Below are positions 1 through 8,806 of a stretch of 64,000 nt of DNA, piece by piece. Source of the DNA: Nocardia transvalensis NBRC 15921 (GTDB lineage: Bacteria; Actinomycetota; Actinomycetes; Mycobacteriales; Mycobacteriaceae). Under the pieces are notes generated by a model. That model was not told the origin of the DNA. It did no database searches and saw only the letters and a program-made list of their open reading frames with translations. The position numbers were made by a program, and so were the translations under genes. The DNA is taken from the NCBI RefSeq assembly GCF_000308875.1, contig NZ_BAGL01000125.1, forward strand, positions 62,001-126,000, in the 5' to 3' direction. Every line of letters begins with the position of its first letter. Within the stretch, counting starts at the first letter, position 1.

Positions 1-1
1 A

Positions 2-154
2 CTGGGCATGGTCCCCGAGGTGGCCAGGGCCTTCGGTGTAGTTGTCGGTGGGACCTGGCAGACTGGCGAGTGGTCTGAGAATGCTCTGCAGACCGAGGTC
101 ACGGTGCCGATTCAGGAGGTGCCCAATGATGGCGGATCGAGCGAGGCGTCGTAG
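2..154 (+). CDS. C-terminal end of an unidentified protein (5' end outside window)
   Basis: An open frame enters from the left edge and runs 50 codons to a TAG at 152-154. The piece begins LGMVPEVARAFGVVVGG and ends in an acidic, serine-rich tail. I do not recognise a family from this fragment. Its last 29 bases overlap the start of the membrane-protein gene at 126, so the two are probably co-transcribed and may form a functional pair. Confidence 0.5.
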   Translation: MGMVPEVARAFGVVVGGTWQTGEWSENALQTEVTVPIQEVPNDGGSSEAS

Positions 155-674
155 CAAGTTCTCGACTATCGCCCTCGTCATCGACCACTACCATACCTTC
201 CGAGATTCTCAAACGGGCTCGCGGCGCCTCCTTGACCTAGTGTCCTACCTTGGCGTTCCGGCAGGTCTGGCTCTTCTTACTGGAGCGACAGGCATGCGCG
301 CAAGCAATATTCCGGAAGTCCTTGCCGCGGTGGCGATCTTGACTGGGTTGATCTTCAACGTCTTTGTGTTGCTGTTCGATCTCACTATGCGCGCGACTGA
401 CAAGACTGATCCCGGTCTTCGACCGATCGTCGACAGGCTAGCCGATGAACTGCGCGCTAACGTATCCTACGCCGTACTTCTCGGTCTTACTCTGACATTT
501 ATCCTCGGTGGTCTCGCGATGTTTGGCAACACCAAGCAGCCGTTGTCTGGTCCGATTACCGCTATTATAGTATTTCTAGCCGTTCAAATGTTGCTCACCA
601 TCTCAATGATCTTGAAACGAATACGTGCTCTTTACCGTGCATTTCGAACGACAGGCGGCGAAAGGATACCGTAA
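126..674 (+). CDS. Four-helix membrane protein, function unknown
   Basis: The protein has 182 residues. The start at ATG 126 is chosen because AGGAGG at 114-119 lies six bases upstream; an ATG at 129 follows directly. After a basic N-terminus (ADRARRRSK) come four hydrophobic segments, at about residues 40-58, 62-85, 112-132 and 142-162. The loop between helices 2 and 3 carries charged DKTDPGLRPIVDRLADEL, and the C-terminus is basic. This looks like an inner-membrane protein with cytoplasmic N- and C-termini. No catalytic motif is visible. The gene and its surroundings are more A/T-rich than the rest of the window (for example runs such as attatagtattt near 563-575), which suggests a different origin. 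It could be the membrane component of a two-gene system with the upstream gene; that is inference. Confidence 0.6.
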   Translation: MMADRARRRSKFSTIALVIDHYHTFRDSQTGSRRLLDLVSYLGVPAGLALLTGATGMRASNIPEVLAAVAILTGLIFNVFVLLFDLTMRATDKTDPGLRPIVDRLADELRANVSYAVLLGLTLTFILGGLAMFGNTKQPLSGPITAIIVFLAVQMLLTISMILKRIRALYRAFRTTGGERIP

Positions 675-988
675 ATCAGCTTTCCCGTTGTATTGGATCG
701 TGAACATTCAAGCAAAGTGGCTAAACAATGGCGATACCTGGTCTATGCATTGAGGTTCACAAACCGCATTCGTCTAACATTGCAGCAGACCTAAATCGCG
801 GTGCGGCATGAGGGCTCGAATTTTACCTCAATGTCGGCGAGCCACCTGTTGAGGTTGGCATTTGCATAAAGGAGGTAGTCTCCTGAAATTGTGCTGGACA
901 TGGTCAATAAAACCATTCCTGTGGATTCGCATCTCGTTGTCCACGAGTATTGTGGACGGTCGAAAGTGTTGTAGGTGTTTCGGTTCGG
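675..988. other. Non-coding stretch of mixed base composition
   Basis: These 314 bases separate the membrane-protein gene from the end of the leftward CoA-transferase operon. The DNA is A/T-rich compared with the following 60 kb, and the change to high GC occurs around 990-1010. A short ORF from 862 has a purine-rich AAGGAGG-like stretch near 869-876 but no recognisable product. I see no tRNA, direct repeat or integrase remnant that would mark an island edge. Confidence 0.4.
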
Positions 989-3424
989 CTATGGAGCGGC
1001 GACGGCGGGGGATCCGCCGATCACCCCCTCTGCCTCCAGTTCCGAAATCTCCGGCTCGGTCAGCCCCAGACCGGTGAGGATCTCGCGGTTGTGCTGGCCG
1101 AGCAGGGGGGCGGGGGTGCGGTGGAAGCTGTGGGGCCCGGCGGAGAAGCGAGCCGGGACGGTGCTGTGGCGGGCGGTGGCGGCGACGGGGTGGTCGACCG
1201 GTTCGAAGAAGCCGCGGGACTGTAGTTGAGGGAGGTCGGCCTGGCGGTGGGGTTGCATCACCTCGGCTACGGGAACGCCTGCGTCCCACAGGGTTTGGAC
1301 GATCTCGTCCGGGGTGCGGGTGGCGCACCAGACGGCGAGGTGTTCGTCGATGAGGTCGTGGTGGAGCCGGCGGCCTTCCGCGGAGCGTAGTTCGGGGGTC
1401 ATGGCCCAGAACGGTTCGTCCAGGACCTCTCGCAGCTTGCGCCACTGGGTATCGGTGGCTACCGCGATGGCGACCCAGCGGTCCTCCCGGCCGAATTCGT
1501 CCGTGCCCGCGGCGCGGTAGAGGTTCTGCGGGGCGGCCTCGGGGCCGCGGTTGCCGTCGCGTTCCAGCAGGGCGCCGTAGGCGGAGTACTCGATCACCTG
1601 CTCGGCGGCCACGTTGAGCGCGGCGTCGACCATCGCAGCCTCCACCAGCGCGCCGTGCCCGGTCCGCCGCCGGTTCTCCAGCGCCAGCAACAGGCCGTTG
1701 AGGGCGTGTACGCCCGCGTTCGGATCGCCGATCGAGTAGGGCTCCAAGGGATTCCGGTCCTTGTGCCCGGTGAGCCAGGTGAGCCCGGAAGTGTCCTCGA
1801 TGATGTAGGCGAAAGCCGGATTGTCGCGCCAGGGCCCGTCGAGCCCGAATCCCGGCATCCGCACCATGATCGTGTCCGGACGCAGTGCCCGCACGTCCGG
1901 ATAATCCAGGCCGATCTGCTCCAGCACCCGGGGCGTGTAGTTCTCGACGATCACATCGCACGTGGCGGCCAAGCGCCGCAACAGCTCTCGGCCGCGCTCG
2001 GACCGGAAGTCCAGCGTCAGGCCCTTCTTGTTGGTGTTGAGCCCGGAGAAGATCGGCGACTTCTCCCACCACTGGTCCTCCGATACCGGCACCCCTGCGA
2101 TGAGCCGGGTGCCGTCCGGCCGCCCGGCGGATTCGACGTGGATGACCTCGGCCCCCAGCATGGCGAGGAAGTGCGTGCACGACGGCCCGGCCCAGTAGGT
2201 GGTCAGGTCCAGCACGCGAAGTTCCCGGAACGGCAACGGATCCGGCGCGACCCTGGGCAGCGCGCCGCGGCGGGTCGGGCGGGCGGCGCGGTACCGGCCG
2301 GTGTGCTCGCCGAGACGGGGTGCGGGCCGCGGCTCGGCGAGCAGTGCGGGCCGGGTGCGGTAGGGCGGGCCGGGCTGATGGAATCCGTCGCGCGGATTCA
2401 CCGTGAACGCCTTGCGCGCGACGTGATGGTCCATCTCGGTCGCGTTGGCGCCGTGCACGACCGGGCCGTTGGGAATGCGGAACGCCGTCGCGAGATCGCG
2501 GATCACCTCGGCCGGTTGCCCGGCGAGCCAGGCGAAGATCTCCGGCGCCTTCTCGGTGGCGCGCGCGGTGATCGACGGGGCGGTGCCCTCGTCGATCCAC
2601 TCCGGATGACCCACCATGGCGCACAGGTCGAACCACTGCTGGGCGGTCCCACACCCCAACGCCACCATGCCGTCGGCCGCCGTCGCGACACCGGGCACGC
2701 TGAGCTTCCGCTCGGTGCGGAACGGGCGGCCCAGGGCGTCGAAGAACGACACCGGAAAGTAGGTGAGGCCCAGGATCTGGGTCTCCAGCATCGACAGGTC
2801 GACCAGCTCACCCGCGCTCGAACCGCGCGTGCGCAGCCGCGAGGTCATGGTGGCCGCGGACGCGTGGGCGCCCGCGAACCACTCGCCGATCCGGCCACCG
2901 ACATACACCGGCGCCTGATCGGGCGCACCCCGCCCCAGCCCGACGATGCCGCCGGACCACGCCTGCAGCGTGAATTCCGTGGCCGGACGATCGCGCCACG
3001 GCCCGTCGAGGCCGAAGGGGGTGATCGCGGTGACCACCAGGTGGCGGTGGGCGCGGCGAATGGCCGCGGCGGACAACCGGGGATGATCGGTCAGGCGCGA
3101 GCCCGGCGACCACACCACGACGTCCGCCGAATCCAGCAGGGCCGAAACGAGTTCCAGGTCGGCGGGATCGTCCGGGTCGGCGACCACGCTACTCTTGCCG
3201 CCGGAGAGGAAGCTGAAAAGCGCGCCGTCGTCGTCGATCTCGGCGCCCGAGGCGGACCAGCGGCGCAGCGGATCGCCCTCCGGCGGCTCCACCTTGATCA
3301 CCTCGGCGCCGCCGTCGCACAGCAGTTTGGTGCAGTACGCGCCCGCGATGCCCGTGCCGAGGTCGATCACCACGCAGTCGCGTAGCGGTAGCCCCTCCGG
3401 TCCGGCCATGTCACTCGAAGCCAT
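989..3424 (-). CDS. Fused double-domain family III (CaiB/BaiF) CoA-transferase
   Basis: The 811-residue protein contains two complete family III CoA-transferase units in tandem, at about residues 12-380 and 398-805; single-domain members are usually near 400 residues. Both halves begin with the family signature (LRDCVVIDLGTGIAGAYCT and FRELRVLDLTTYWAGPSCT) followed by GAEVI-V-E. The second half keeps the catalytic aspartate (GDPNAG, Asp567). In the first half the equivalent position is glutamate (GRIGEW, Glu181), so only the second active site looks fully standard. Expected role: moving CoA between acyl-CoA and a free acid to activate a substrate. It is the last gene of the leftward operon starting at 7974, 16 bp behind the crotonase. 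The product is cytoplasmic. Substrate unknown. Confidence 0.85.
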   Translation of the reverse strand: MASSDMAGPEGLPLRDCVVIDLGTGIAGAYCTKLLCDGGAEVIKVEPPEGDPLRRWSASGAEIDDDGALFSFLSGGKSSVVADPDDPADLELVSALLDSADVVVWSPGSRLTDHPRLSAAAIRRAHRHLVVTAITPFGLDGPWRDRPATEFTLQAWSGGIVGLGRGAPDQAPVYVGGRIGEWFAGAHASAATMTSRLRTRGSSAGELVDLSMLETQILGLTYFPVSFFDALGRPFRTERKLSVPGVATAADGMVALGCGTAQQWFDLCAMVGHPEWIDEGTAPSITARATEKAPEIFAWLAGQPAEVIRDLATAFRIPNGPVVHGANATEMDHHVARKAFTVNPRDGFHQPGPPYRTRPALLAEPRPAPRLGEHTGRYRAARPTRRGALPRVAPDPLPFRELRVLDLTTYWAGPSCTHFLAMLGAEVIHVESAGRPDGTRLIAGVPVSEDQWWEKSPIFSGLNTNKKGLTLDFRSERGRELLRRLAATCDVIVENYTPRVLEQIGLDYPDVRALRPDTIMVRMPGFGLDGPWRDNPAFAYIIEDTSGLTWLTGHKDRNPLEPYSIGDPNAGVHALNGLLLALENRRRTGHGALVEAAMVDAALNVAAEQVIEYSAYGALLERDGNRGPEAAPQNLYRAAGTDEFGREDRWVAIAVATDTQWRKLREVLDEPFWAMTPELRSAEGRRLHHDLIDEHLAVWCATRTPDEIVQTLWDAGVPVAEVMQPHRQADLPQLQSRGFFEPVDHPVAATARHSTVPARFSAGPHSFHRTPAPLLGQHNREILTGLGLTEPEISELEAEGVIGGSPAVAAP

Positions 3425-3440
3425 TGTCTCTCACCGGCTT

Positions 3441-4409
3441 TCATTCCGGCTGTTTCCGGCCCGACTTACTCAGCCGGAACTCCGGGGGGAACTGCGCGTC
3501 GTTGTCCTTGACCGAATTGTTCAGCCCGCCGTCGAAGGCCGTGTCCAGCATGAGTTCGTCGTCGTCGGCGTGGATGTGGCCGCCCATCGACTCGAAGAAG
3601 CCGCTCAGCAGGCTGCCCATGTACTCGCCCTGATGCTGCTTCATGACCTCGAAGAAGATCTTCTGCATGAAGACCGTATCCGTGGGCCGGTTGCGGGCGC
3701 AGGCCAGCGCGTATTTCGCGGTCTCGGCCTCCAGGTCCGCGCGGGAGACGACCTTGTTCAGAAAGTTGCAGTCGAACATCTCCTGCGCCGAGAACGCGCG
3801 GCCGGTGAAGACCATCTCCTGAAAACGCCGCAGGCCCATGGTCTGCGCCCACGTCCACATCCGCGGCCCCCAGCCGTAGTAGCGGAAGGAGGGGTGGCCG
3901 AACAGCGCGTCGTCGGAGGAGATCACCAGATCCGCGTCGGCGGCCTGGTAGAAGTGCCACCCGTAGCAGTAGCCCTTCACCTCCACGATGCTGATCTTCT
4001 TGAACTCCTGCAGGCTGCGGCACCCGGCCTGGGCGTTGGCGTACCACTGGCTGATGGTGGCGCCGTGGCGGAAGGACTCCCGGGGCGGGTAGCGCACCTC
4101 GTCCGGGCCGATCTTGTACTCCGCCAGGCGCGGCCCCTGCGAGGGCGACTTCTGCACCTCCATGAACTCGGGAAGGTCGGCGCCGCTGCCCAGATCGTCT
4201 CCCGCGCCCCGGACCACCAGCACCTTGACCTCGTCGTCGACACTCGCGCGGTGCAGCAGGTCGGCGTAACGCAGTCGCGCCGCGATGGTGGGCGCGTTGA
4301 GCTGGTCGGGACGGTCGAAGGTGATGGTGGCGATCCGGGTCTTCGGATCCTTGTCGTAGCGGATGATCTTCTCGGCGTCCGCGGCGGCGGATGGATCGGG
4401 GTCGGGCAT
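3441..4409 (-). CDS. Crotonase-superfamily enoyl-CoA hydratase/isomerase-like protein
   Basis: The protein has 322 residues, somewhat longer than a typical crotonase of about 260, with extra residues at both ends. The start at 4409 has a purine-rich AAAGGAA about seven bases upstream. The N-terminal strand pattern IATITFDRPDQLNAP and the oxyanion-hole region GSGADLPEF identify the superfamily. The middle segment GYCYGWHFYQAADADLVISS replaces the usual glycine-rich GxAxGGG region, so substrate and reaction may differ from ordinary hydration. It stands between the M24 pair and the double CoA-transferase in the same operon, consistent with a CoA-bound intermediate being processed. Confidence 0.8.
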   Translation of the reverse strand: MPDPDPSAAADAEKIIRYDKDPKTRIATITFDRPDQLNAPTIAARLRYADLLHRASVDDEVKVLVVRGAGDDLGSGADLPEFMEVQKSPSQGPRLAEYKIGPDEVRYPPRESFRHGATISQWYANAQAGCRSLQEFKKISIVEVKGYCYGWHFYQAADADLVISSDDALFGHPSFRYYGWGPRMWTWAQTMGLRRFQEMVFTGRAFSAQEMFDCNFLNKVVSRADLEAETAKYALACARNRPTDTVFMQKIFFEVMKQHQGEYMGSLLSGFFESMGGHIHADDDELMLDTAFDGGLNNSVKDNDAQFPPEFRLSKSGRKQPE

Positions 4410-4462
4410 GTCGGATTCCTTTGCCGGAGAGTGCGAACGGCGGTCGTGCGGTCGCGGTGCGG

Positions 4463-5584
4463 TCAGTGCTCCCAGTGCGGCGCGGCGGTGAGCACGTCGC
4501 AGCCGTCGTCGGTGATCAGCACCGCGTCCCGGCCGAAGACCGCGCCGACGCCCTCCTGCCATACGTAGCCGGTGATCGACAGGACCATGCCGGGCTCCAG
4601 GCGTTCCGCGGTGGCGGTGGCCGGCAACCGCGGCGACACCACCGGCGGGTCGAAGCCCATGCCCAGCCCCCGCGCGACCGGCATCGACGGCAGCGGCTCG
4701 CCCGCCGCCTCGTACGCGTTCAGCAGATCGATCGCCGGTGCGCCCGGCTTGCAGGCGTCGATCAGTCTGCCCCACAGCGCATCCCGGCGGCGGTAGAGCT
4801 TCGTGGCGGCGTCGCCCGCGGCACCGGCCGGATAGGTCCGGCCGACCTCGCCGATGTATCCGTCGCCGAGGACACCGGCCGAGACCGCCACCAGATCGCC
4901 CGCGCGCACCTGGCGGTCGGCGCCGGCGCGCCGCCACGGATGCTCCTTGGAGGTCACCCAGACCGAATCCTGCGACGCCGGGGTGCTGACGCCGCCCGCG
5001 GTCATCGCCTCCAGCAGGACGCCGATCAGTCCCTGCTCGGTGCCGCCCGGCGCCAGCTCGGCCACGGTGGCGGCCAGGCCGGCCTGGGCGACCCGCAGCG
5101 TATTGCGCAGCACCGCGATCTCCTCGGCGGTCTTGATCCGCCGCGCGGTGCGCATGGCGAGCTCGCCGTCGACGAGTTCGGCGTTCGGGAACGCCAGCGG
5201 CAGCAGCTTCGCGAAACTCGGCGAGAGTGCGTCCGTGCCTACCCTTTTCGCCGTCGCCGCGCCCTCGATATCGCGCAGGACCGCGATGGTCGTCATCGGA
5301 TTCCACGCGAGCCCGTAGAGGCGCTCGTGCGGGATGTCCTCGGGGATGCCCTCGTCCCAGGTGCTCAGCAGGTGCACCGCGCCGGTCTCGCGCACCACCG
5401 TGGCGACGGGACCGAACGGCCGGGTGCCGGCCACCCACAGCTGGGGCGCGCCCGCGAGGTAGCGCGCATTGGCCTGGCGGCCGAGCACGAGGATGTCCAG
5501 ATCATGGGCTTTCATCTGTGCCAGTGCGCGATCGCGCCGCCCATGCCGCAGGGCGCGATCGTCGGGCACGACCTCAACGGCCAT
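4463..5584 (-). CDS. M24-fold protein lacking the metal ligands (creatinase-like or pseudo-enzyme)
   Basis: The protein has 373 residues with the two-domain layout of Xaa-Pro peptidases and creatinases: an N-terminal creatinase-N-like domain (1-150) and a pita-bread domain (150-373). All five positions that bind the two metals in M24 peptidases appear replaced: Ser235 and Glu246 for the two Asp, Arg305 for His, Thr338 for Glu and Arg352 for Glu. Creatinase itself works without metal, so loss of ligands does not prove inactivity. The gene overlaps the end of the intact M24 gene upstream by 11 bp, which suggests paired expression and perhaps a heterodimer, since M24 enzymes are commonly dimeric. 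Confidence 0.8.
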   Translation of the reverse strand: MAVEVVPDDRALRHGRRDRALAQMKAHDLDILVLGRQANARYLAGAPQLWVAGTRPFGPVATVVRETGAVHLLSTWDEGIPEDIPHERLYGLAWNPMTTIAVLRDIEGAATAKRVGTDALSPSFAKLLPLAFPNAELVDGELAMRTARRIKTAEEIAVLRNTLRVAQAGLAATVAELAPGGTEQGLIGVLLEAMTAGGVSTPASQDSVWVTSKEHPWRRAGADRQVRAGDLVAVSAGVLGDGYIGEVGRTYPAGAAGDAATKLYRRRDALWGRLIDACKPGAPAIDLLNAYEAAGEPLPSMPVARGLGMGFDPPVVSPRLPATATAERLEPGMVLSITGYVWQEGVGAVFGRDAVLITDDGCDVLTAAPHWEH

Positions 5585-6803
5585 AGGGCGCGTAGGGGTA
5601 GTCGGTGAGGGCGATCGAGCCCTCCTCGGTGATCACGATGATTTCCTCGCTTCGGTAGCCGCCGGTGCCGTCCTCCCAGACCACCGGCTCCAATACCAGC
5701 ACCATGTTCGGCTCGAACACGAAGTTCTCGTCGAATTCGGGACCTAGATCGGTGCCGAGCATCGGCGTTTCCGCCGCGCTGACCCCGATGCCGTGCCCGA
5801 GGTAGAAGTGCGGCAGCCAGGGTTCGGCCCCGCCGTTGGCCGCTGTCGCCGCGCGGGTCAGATCGGCCGCCGTGGCCCCCGCCTTGGTGACGTCCAGAAC
5901 CGCGGTCAGGATCTCGTGCCAGCGTTCGAACTGCTTGTGCTGCCGGGCATTCGGCTCCTGGCCGACGACCCAGGTGCGGCCGAAATCGGAGCAGTAGCCG
6001 CCGTAGGTGATGCTGACGTCGGTCCACAGCACGTCCCCGGCTCGCAGCTCGCGCTCGGTGGTGAGCAGCGGCAGGGCCAGATCGCCGTGGGTGGTCCAGA
6101 CGCCGTCGGCCTTGGTGTCCGGCATGACCTGCCAGATCGCCTCCAGCATGGTGGCGGTGGCGCCCAGTTCGAAGGCCTGGCGGATGAACCGCGCCGACAG
6201 GTCGATCTGGCGGCGTCCGGGCGCGAGCGCCGCCTGCACCTCGACCATCGCCTGATCGGTGATGCGGGCGGCGGTGCGGATGCAGGCGATCTCGTCGGGC
6301 GTCTTGATCAGCTTGGCCGGGCCGACCACCAGGGCGGCGTCGGACGGCGGCCCGCTCGGAAACAGCCCGGACTGCGCACGGCGCATGGCGCCGGTGCATT
6401 CGTCGACCGCTACCGTCGATCCCGAGGGGATCAGGTCGGCGAGCCGCCGCGCGAATTCCTCGACGCCCTCGTCGAATTCGAGATAGACCGGCCCGTGCAG
6501 ATGATCGGCGGGCAGATCGGATTCCTCGGAGATGCCCTCCCGGAACGGCAGGAACAGGTGCGGCCACGGATCGCCCGCGACCACGACCGCGACCGGGCGT
6601 TCGACATGCGACAGGCCGGCGTCGCCGAGCGGCCAGTTGGTTCCGGTCGCGTAGACGACATTGCTGTTGTGCAGCAGGACGAGCGCGTCGACGCCCTGTT
6701 GCGCCATGCTCGCGCGCAGCCGCGCCCCGGTCTCGCGCCGCATGCGCGCGCGGTCGGGAACCTCGGGGATCACGAGCGGGGCGCTCGTAGTGGACGATGT
6801 CAT
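5574..6803 (-). CDS. M24-family metallohydrolase (Xaa-Pro aminopeptidase-like) with intact site
   Basis: The protein has 409 residues. ATG 6803 is chosen because it follows the amidohydrolase stop by one base, and the longer reading upstream has low-complexity arginine-rich sequence unlike the family. The C-terminal domain keeps all five metal ligands: Asp262 (WTDVS), Asp273 (CSDFGRT), His337 (LGHGIG), Glu372 (LEPVV) and Glu387 (RSEEI). It should be a dinuclear-metal hydrolase of a peptide, amidine or similar C-N bond. Association with an amidohydrolase and CoA-transferase suggests a catabolic role rather than general peptide turnover; the substrate is not known. Confidence 0.85.
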   Translation of the reverse strand: MTSSTTSAPLVIPEVPDRARMRRETGARLRASMAQQGVDALVLLHNSNVVYATGTNWPLGDAGLSHVERPVAVVVAGDPWPHLFLPFREGISEESDLPADHLHGPVYLEFDEGVEEFARRLADLIPSGSTVAVDECTGAMRRAQSGLFPSGPPSDAALVVGPAKLIKTPDEIACIRTAARITDQAMVEVQAALAPGRRQIDLSARFIRQAFELGATATMLEAIWQVMPDTKADGVWTTHGDLALPLLTTERELRAGDVLWTDVSITYGGYCSDFGRTWVVGQEPNARQHKQFERWHEILTAVLDVTKAGATAADLTRAATAANGGAEPWLPHFYLGHGIGVSAAETPMLGTDLGPEFDENFVFEPNMVLVLEPVVWEDGTGGYRSEEIIVITEEGSIALTDYPYAPYGR

Positions 6804-6804
6804 C

Positions 6805-7974
6805 TCACAGCCCCAGGAAGTCGATGATGTTGCCGCTGACGATCTTCGCGGCGTCCTCCGGCCCGACCGCCTGCACCACACCGGCGAGCGACTTCTCGGA
6901 GTAGCCCCAGGTGCTCTCGTTGTGCGGGTAGTCCGAGGACCACATGACCCGGTCGCGGCCGATGTGATCGATGAGCGACAGGCCCAGCGGATCCACCATG
7001 AACGACGCGCGCATGTGGTTGTCCCAGTAGTGCCGCACGTCGTGCTCGATCGGGCGGTTGTACATGTGCTTGTAGGAGGCGTGCATGTGCTCGGCGTCCT
7101 GGATCGCCGACGGGACCCAGTTGATCCCGCCCTCGAACCAGCCGATGCTCAGGCCCGGATGCCGGTCGATGATGCCGCTGAAGACGTACTTGGAGAACAA
7201 CTCCCGGAACGGCGCGACATTGTGCATCATGCCGACGACGACGCTGTTGACCTCGCAGGGCGCCGACAGCGGCGATTCGCCGATGTGGTGGGAGACCGGC
7301 ACCCCGGACTCCTCGATCGCGTCCCACACCGGGATCATCGCGGTGCTGCCGTAGTCGATGACCTTGCCGTCGTCGTCCTTGCCCGCCGACAGCGGCAGCA
7401 GGAATGTCTTGAGCCCCAGTGATTTCAGCTCGTCGAGCGTGCGTTTGGTACCTGCCGGGTCCCACCAGTTGATCAGGCCGACGCCGTAGAAGGCGCCGCC
7501 GGAGCGCTCCTGCACGTCGGCGATGTACTCGTTGTACACGCGGAACGCCAGCTCCCGGACCTCCTTGTCCGGGTAGAACAGCAACGCCAGCAACGCGTTC
7601 GGGAACGCGAGCTCCTTGGCGATGCCGTCGGCGCGCAGATCCGCGGCCCGGGCCTCGACATTGGCGCTGCCGGACCCGTCCAGCGGGTCGTACTGCATCA
7701 GCACGCTGCTGAAATCGCCGGGCAGGAAGGACTTTCCCTTCCGCCCGATCTGATAGGCGCCGTCCTCGTACCAGATCCGGGGGGCGCGGTCCTTCATATT
7801 CTCCGGGAACCGCTCGAAGAAGATGTCCTCGGCCAGCGAGATGTGATTGTCGGCCGAGAACACCTCGGTGCCCGGGGGCAGGCCCACCGAGCCCTCGGCG
7901 TGACCACGCCGGTCCTTGGGCGGCCCGAATCCGCCGGGCGGATACAACGAAGCGCTACTGGTCGGAACCGACAT
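6805..7974 (-). CDS. Amidohydrolase-2 family (ACMSD-like) metal-dependent hydrolase/decarboxylase
   Basis: The 389-residue protein has the TIM-barrel amidohydrolase-2 pattern. The first metal motif is changed to SADNH (D-x-H), a mid-barrel histidine lies in VSHHIGES, and the terminal aspartate in WSSDYPHNEST. Relatives decarboxylate or hydrolyse aromatic and alicyclic acids. It is the first gene of the leftward operon ending at 989; the M24 gene begins one base after its stop. Its promoter region 7975-8200 is shared with a divergent TetR gene and holds a short ACGTATACGT palindrome at 8033-8042. Reaction type is inferred from family only. Confidence 0.85.
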   Translation of the reverse strand: MSVPTSSASLYPPGGFGPPKDRRGHAEGSVGLPPGTEVFSADNHISLAEDIFFERFPENMKDRAPRIWYEDGAYQIGRKGKSFLPGDFSSVLMQYDPLDGSGSANVEARAADLRADGIAKELAFPNALLALLFYPDKEVRELAFRVYNEYIADVQERSGGAFYGVGLINWWDPAGTKRTLDELKSLGLKTFLLPLSAGKDDDGKVIDYGSTAMIPVWDAIEESGVPVSHHIGESPLSAPCEVNSVVVGMMHNVAPFRELFSKYVFSGIIDRHPGLSIGWFEGGINWVPSAIQDAEHMHASYKHMYNRPIEHDVRHYWDNHMRASFMVDPLGLSLIDHIGRDRVMWSSDYPHNESTWGYSEKSLAGVVQAVGPEDAAKIVSGNIIDFLGL

Positions 7975-8157
7975 CTTGACCCTCCACTGGAGCTGTTCGT
8001 TATGGGAATGAAGTTATCACAAGAGGAGAGTCACGTATACGTCAGTTGCGCCAGATACCGTTATTTGACCGAGTTGATCAGCGAGAATGTGGTTACCGTC
8101 AGAAACGGTGGAGATCAGAATCGAGTGCCGTGAGACCCTTGTCACAACGGGCCAACC

Positions 8158-8181
8158 AACCTACTGTATGTTCACTAGGTT
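8158..8181. promoter_or_regulatory. Imperfect palindrome in front of TetR gene; candidate operator
   Basis: The 24 bases have the form AACCTA-N12-TAGGTT, with further paired bases in the middle (18 of 24 positions symmetric). It lies 20 bp upstream of the TetR start codon in the divergent region shared with the amidohydrolase operon. Position and symmetry fit an autoregulatory TetR site. It differs completely from the GAGAAT palindrome found further right. Confidence 0.45.
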
Positions 8182-8200
8182 TTGTCGAAGAGGGGTTTTC

Positions 8201-8806
8201 GTGACCACACCTCGTCCCTATGCCTCCCTGCTCGCCAAGGGCGAAGATCGCCGGCAGCGGATCCTGGGCGTAGCGCAGCGGATGCTCACCCGGAACGGCT
8301 GGCGCAGTACGACTCTGGCGCAGATCGCGCGGGAGGCGGGCGTGAGCCCGGCCGGGCTCTTACACCACTTCCAGTCCAAGGATCAGCTGCTGCACGCGGT
8401 GCTGGACGCCCGCGACGCCGCCGACGCCGCCTCCGCCGACCTGAACGGCGATCTCGTCACGGAGATCAACAAGGTGGCGGCCCGCATCGAGGCGTCTCCC
8501 GAACTGGTGGGCACCTTCGTGGTGATGCTGGTGGAGAACCTGCTGCCCGAGGCCCCGCTGCACGACCGGTTGCTCGACAGATGGAAGGTCGCCGTCGCGA
8601 TCGTCGCCGACATCATCCGCCGCAACCAGCAGACCGGACGGTACCGGCCCGACCTCGATCCCGACCTGCGGGCTATCGAAATCGTCGCTTTCATCAATGG
8701 AATGGAGATCTCATGGCTGCTCGATCACTCGATCCCGCTGAGCGAGGTGTTCAACGAGTACACCAGGTCGCTGGCGCGCGACCTAAGTCCGGCCGCGGAA
8801 CGATGA
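8201..8806 (+). CDS. TetR-family transcriptional regulator
   Basis: The protein has 201 residues. GTG 8201 is chosen because a purine-rich GAAGAGGGG stands 5-12 bases upstream. The N-terminal helix-turn-helix (about residues 17-62) reads RILGVAQRMLTRNGWRSTT, then LAQIAREAGVSPAGLLHHF, the standard TetR pattern. The C-terminal ligand domain is helical and of TetR_C type, with many charged residues. It is divergent from the amidohydrolase operon and probably represses it and itself through the palindrome at 8158-8181. Its stop overlaps the next gene's start (ATGA). Confidence 0.88.
   Translation: MTTPRPYASLLAKGEDRRQRILGVAQRMLTRNGWRSTTLAQIAREAGVSPAGLLHHFQSKDQLLHAVLDARDAADAASADLNGDLVTEINKVAARIEASPELVGTFVVMLVENLLPEAPLHDRLLDRWKVAVAIVADIIRRNQQTGRYRPDLDPDLRAIEIVAFINGMEISWLLDHSIPLSEVFNEYTRSLARDLSPAAER

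Noticed and set aside
77..95. A GAGAAT half-site inside the first partial gene
   Set aside because: The second arm does not match and the position is inside coding sequence; regarded as chance.
828..2654. Long arginine-rich reading frames overlapping the CoA-transferase and similar ones across the window
   Set aside because: Typical high-GC shadow frames of strongly supported genes; low-complexity Arg/Pro/Gly composition and no family similarity.
3425..3475. Possible additional copy of the hairpin repeat (CCGGC/GCCGG words) between crotonase and CoA-transferase genes
   Set aside because: The loop and arm sequences do not match the TTCCGGC-N9-GCCGGAA core.
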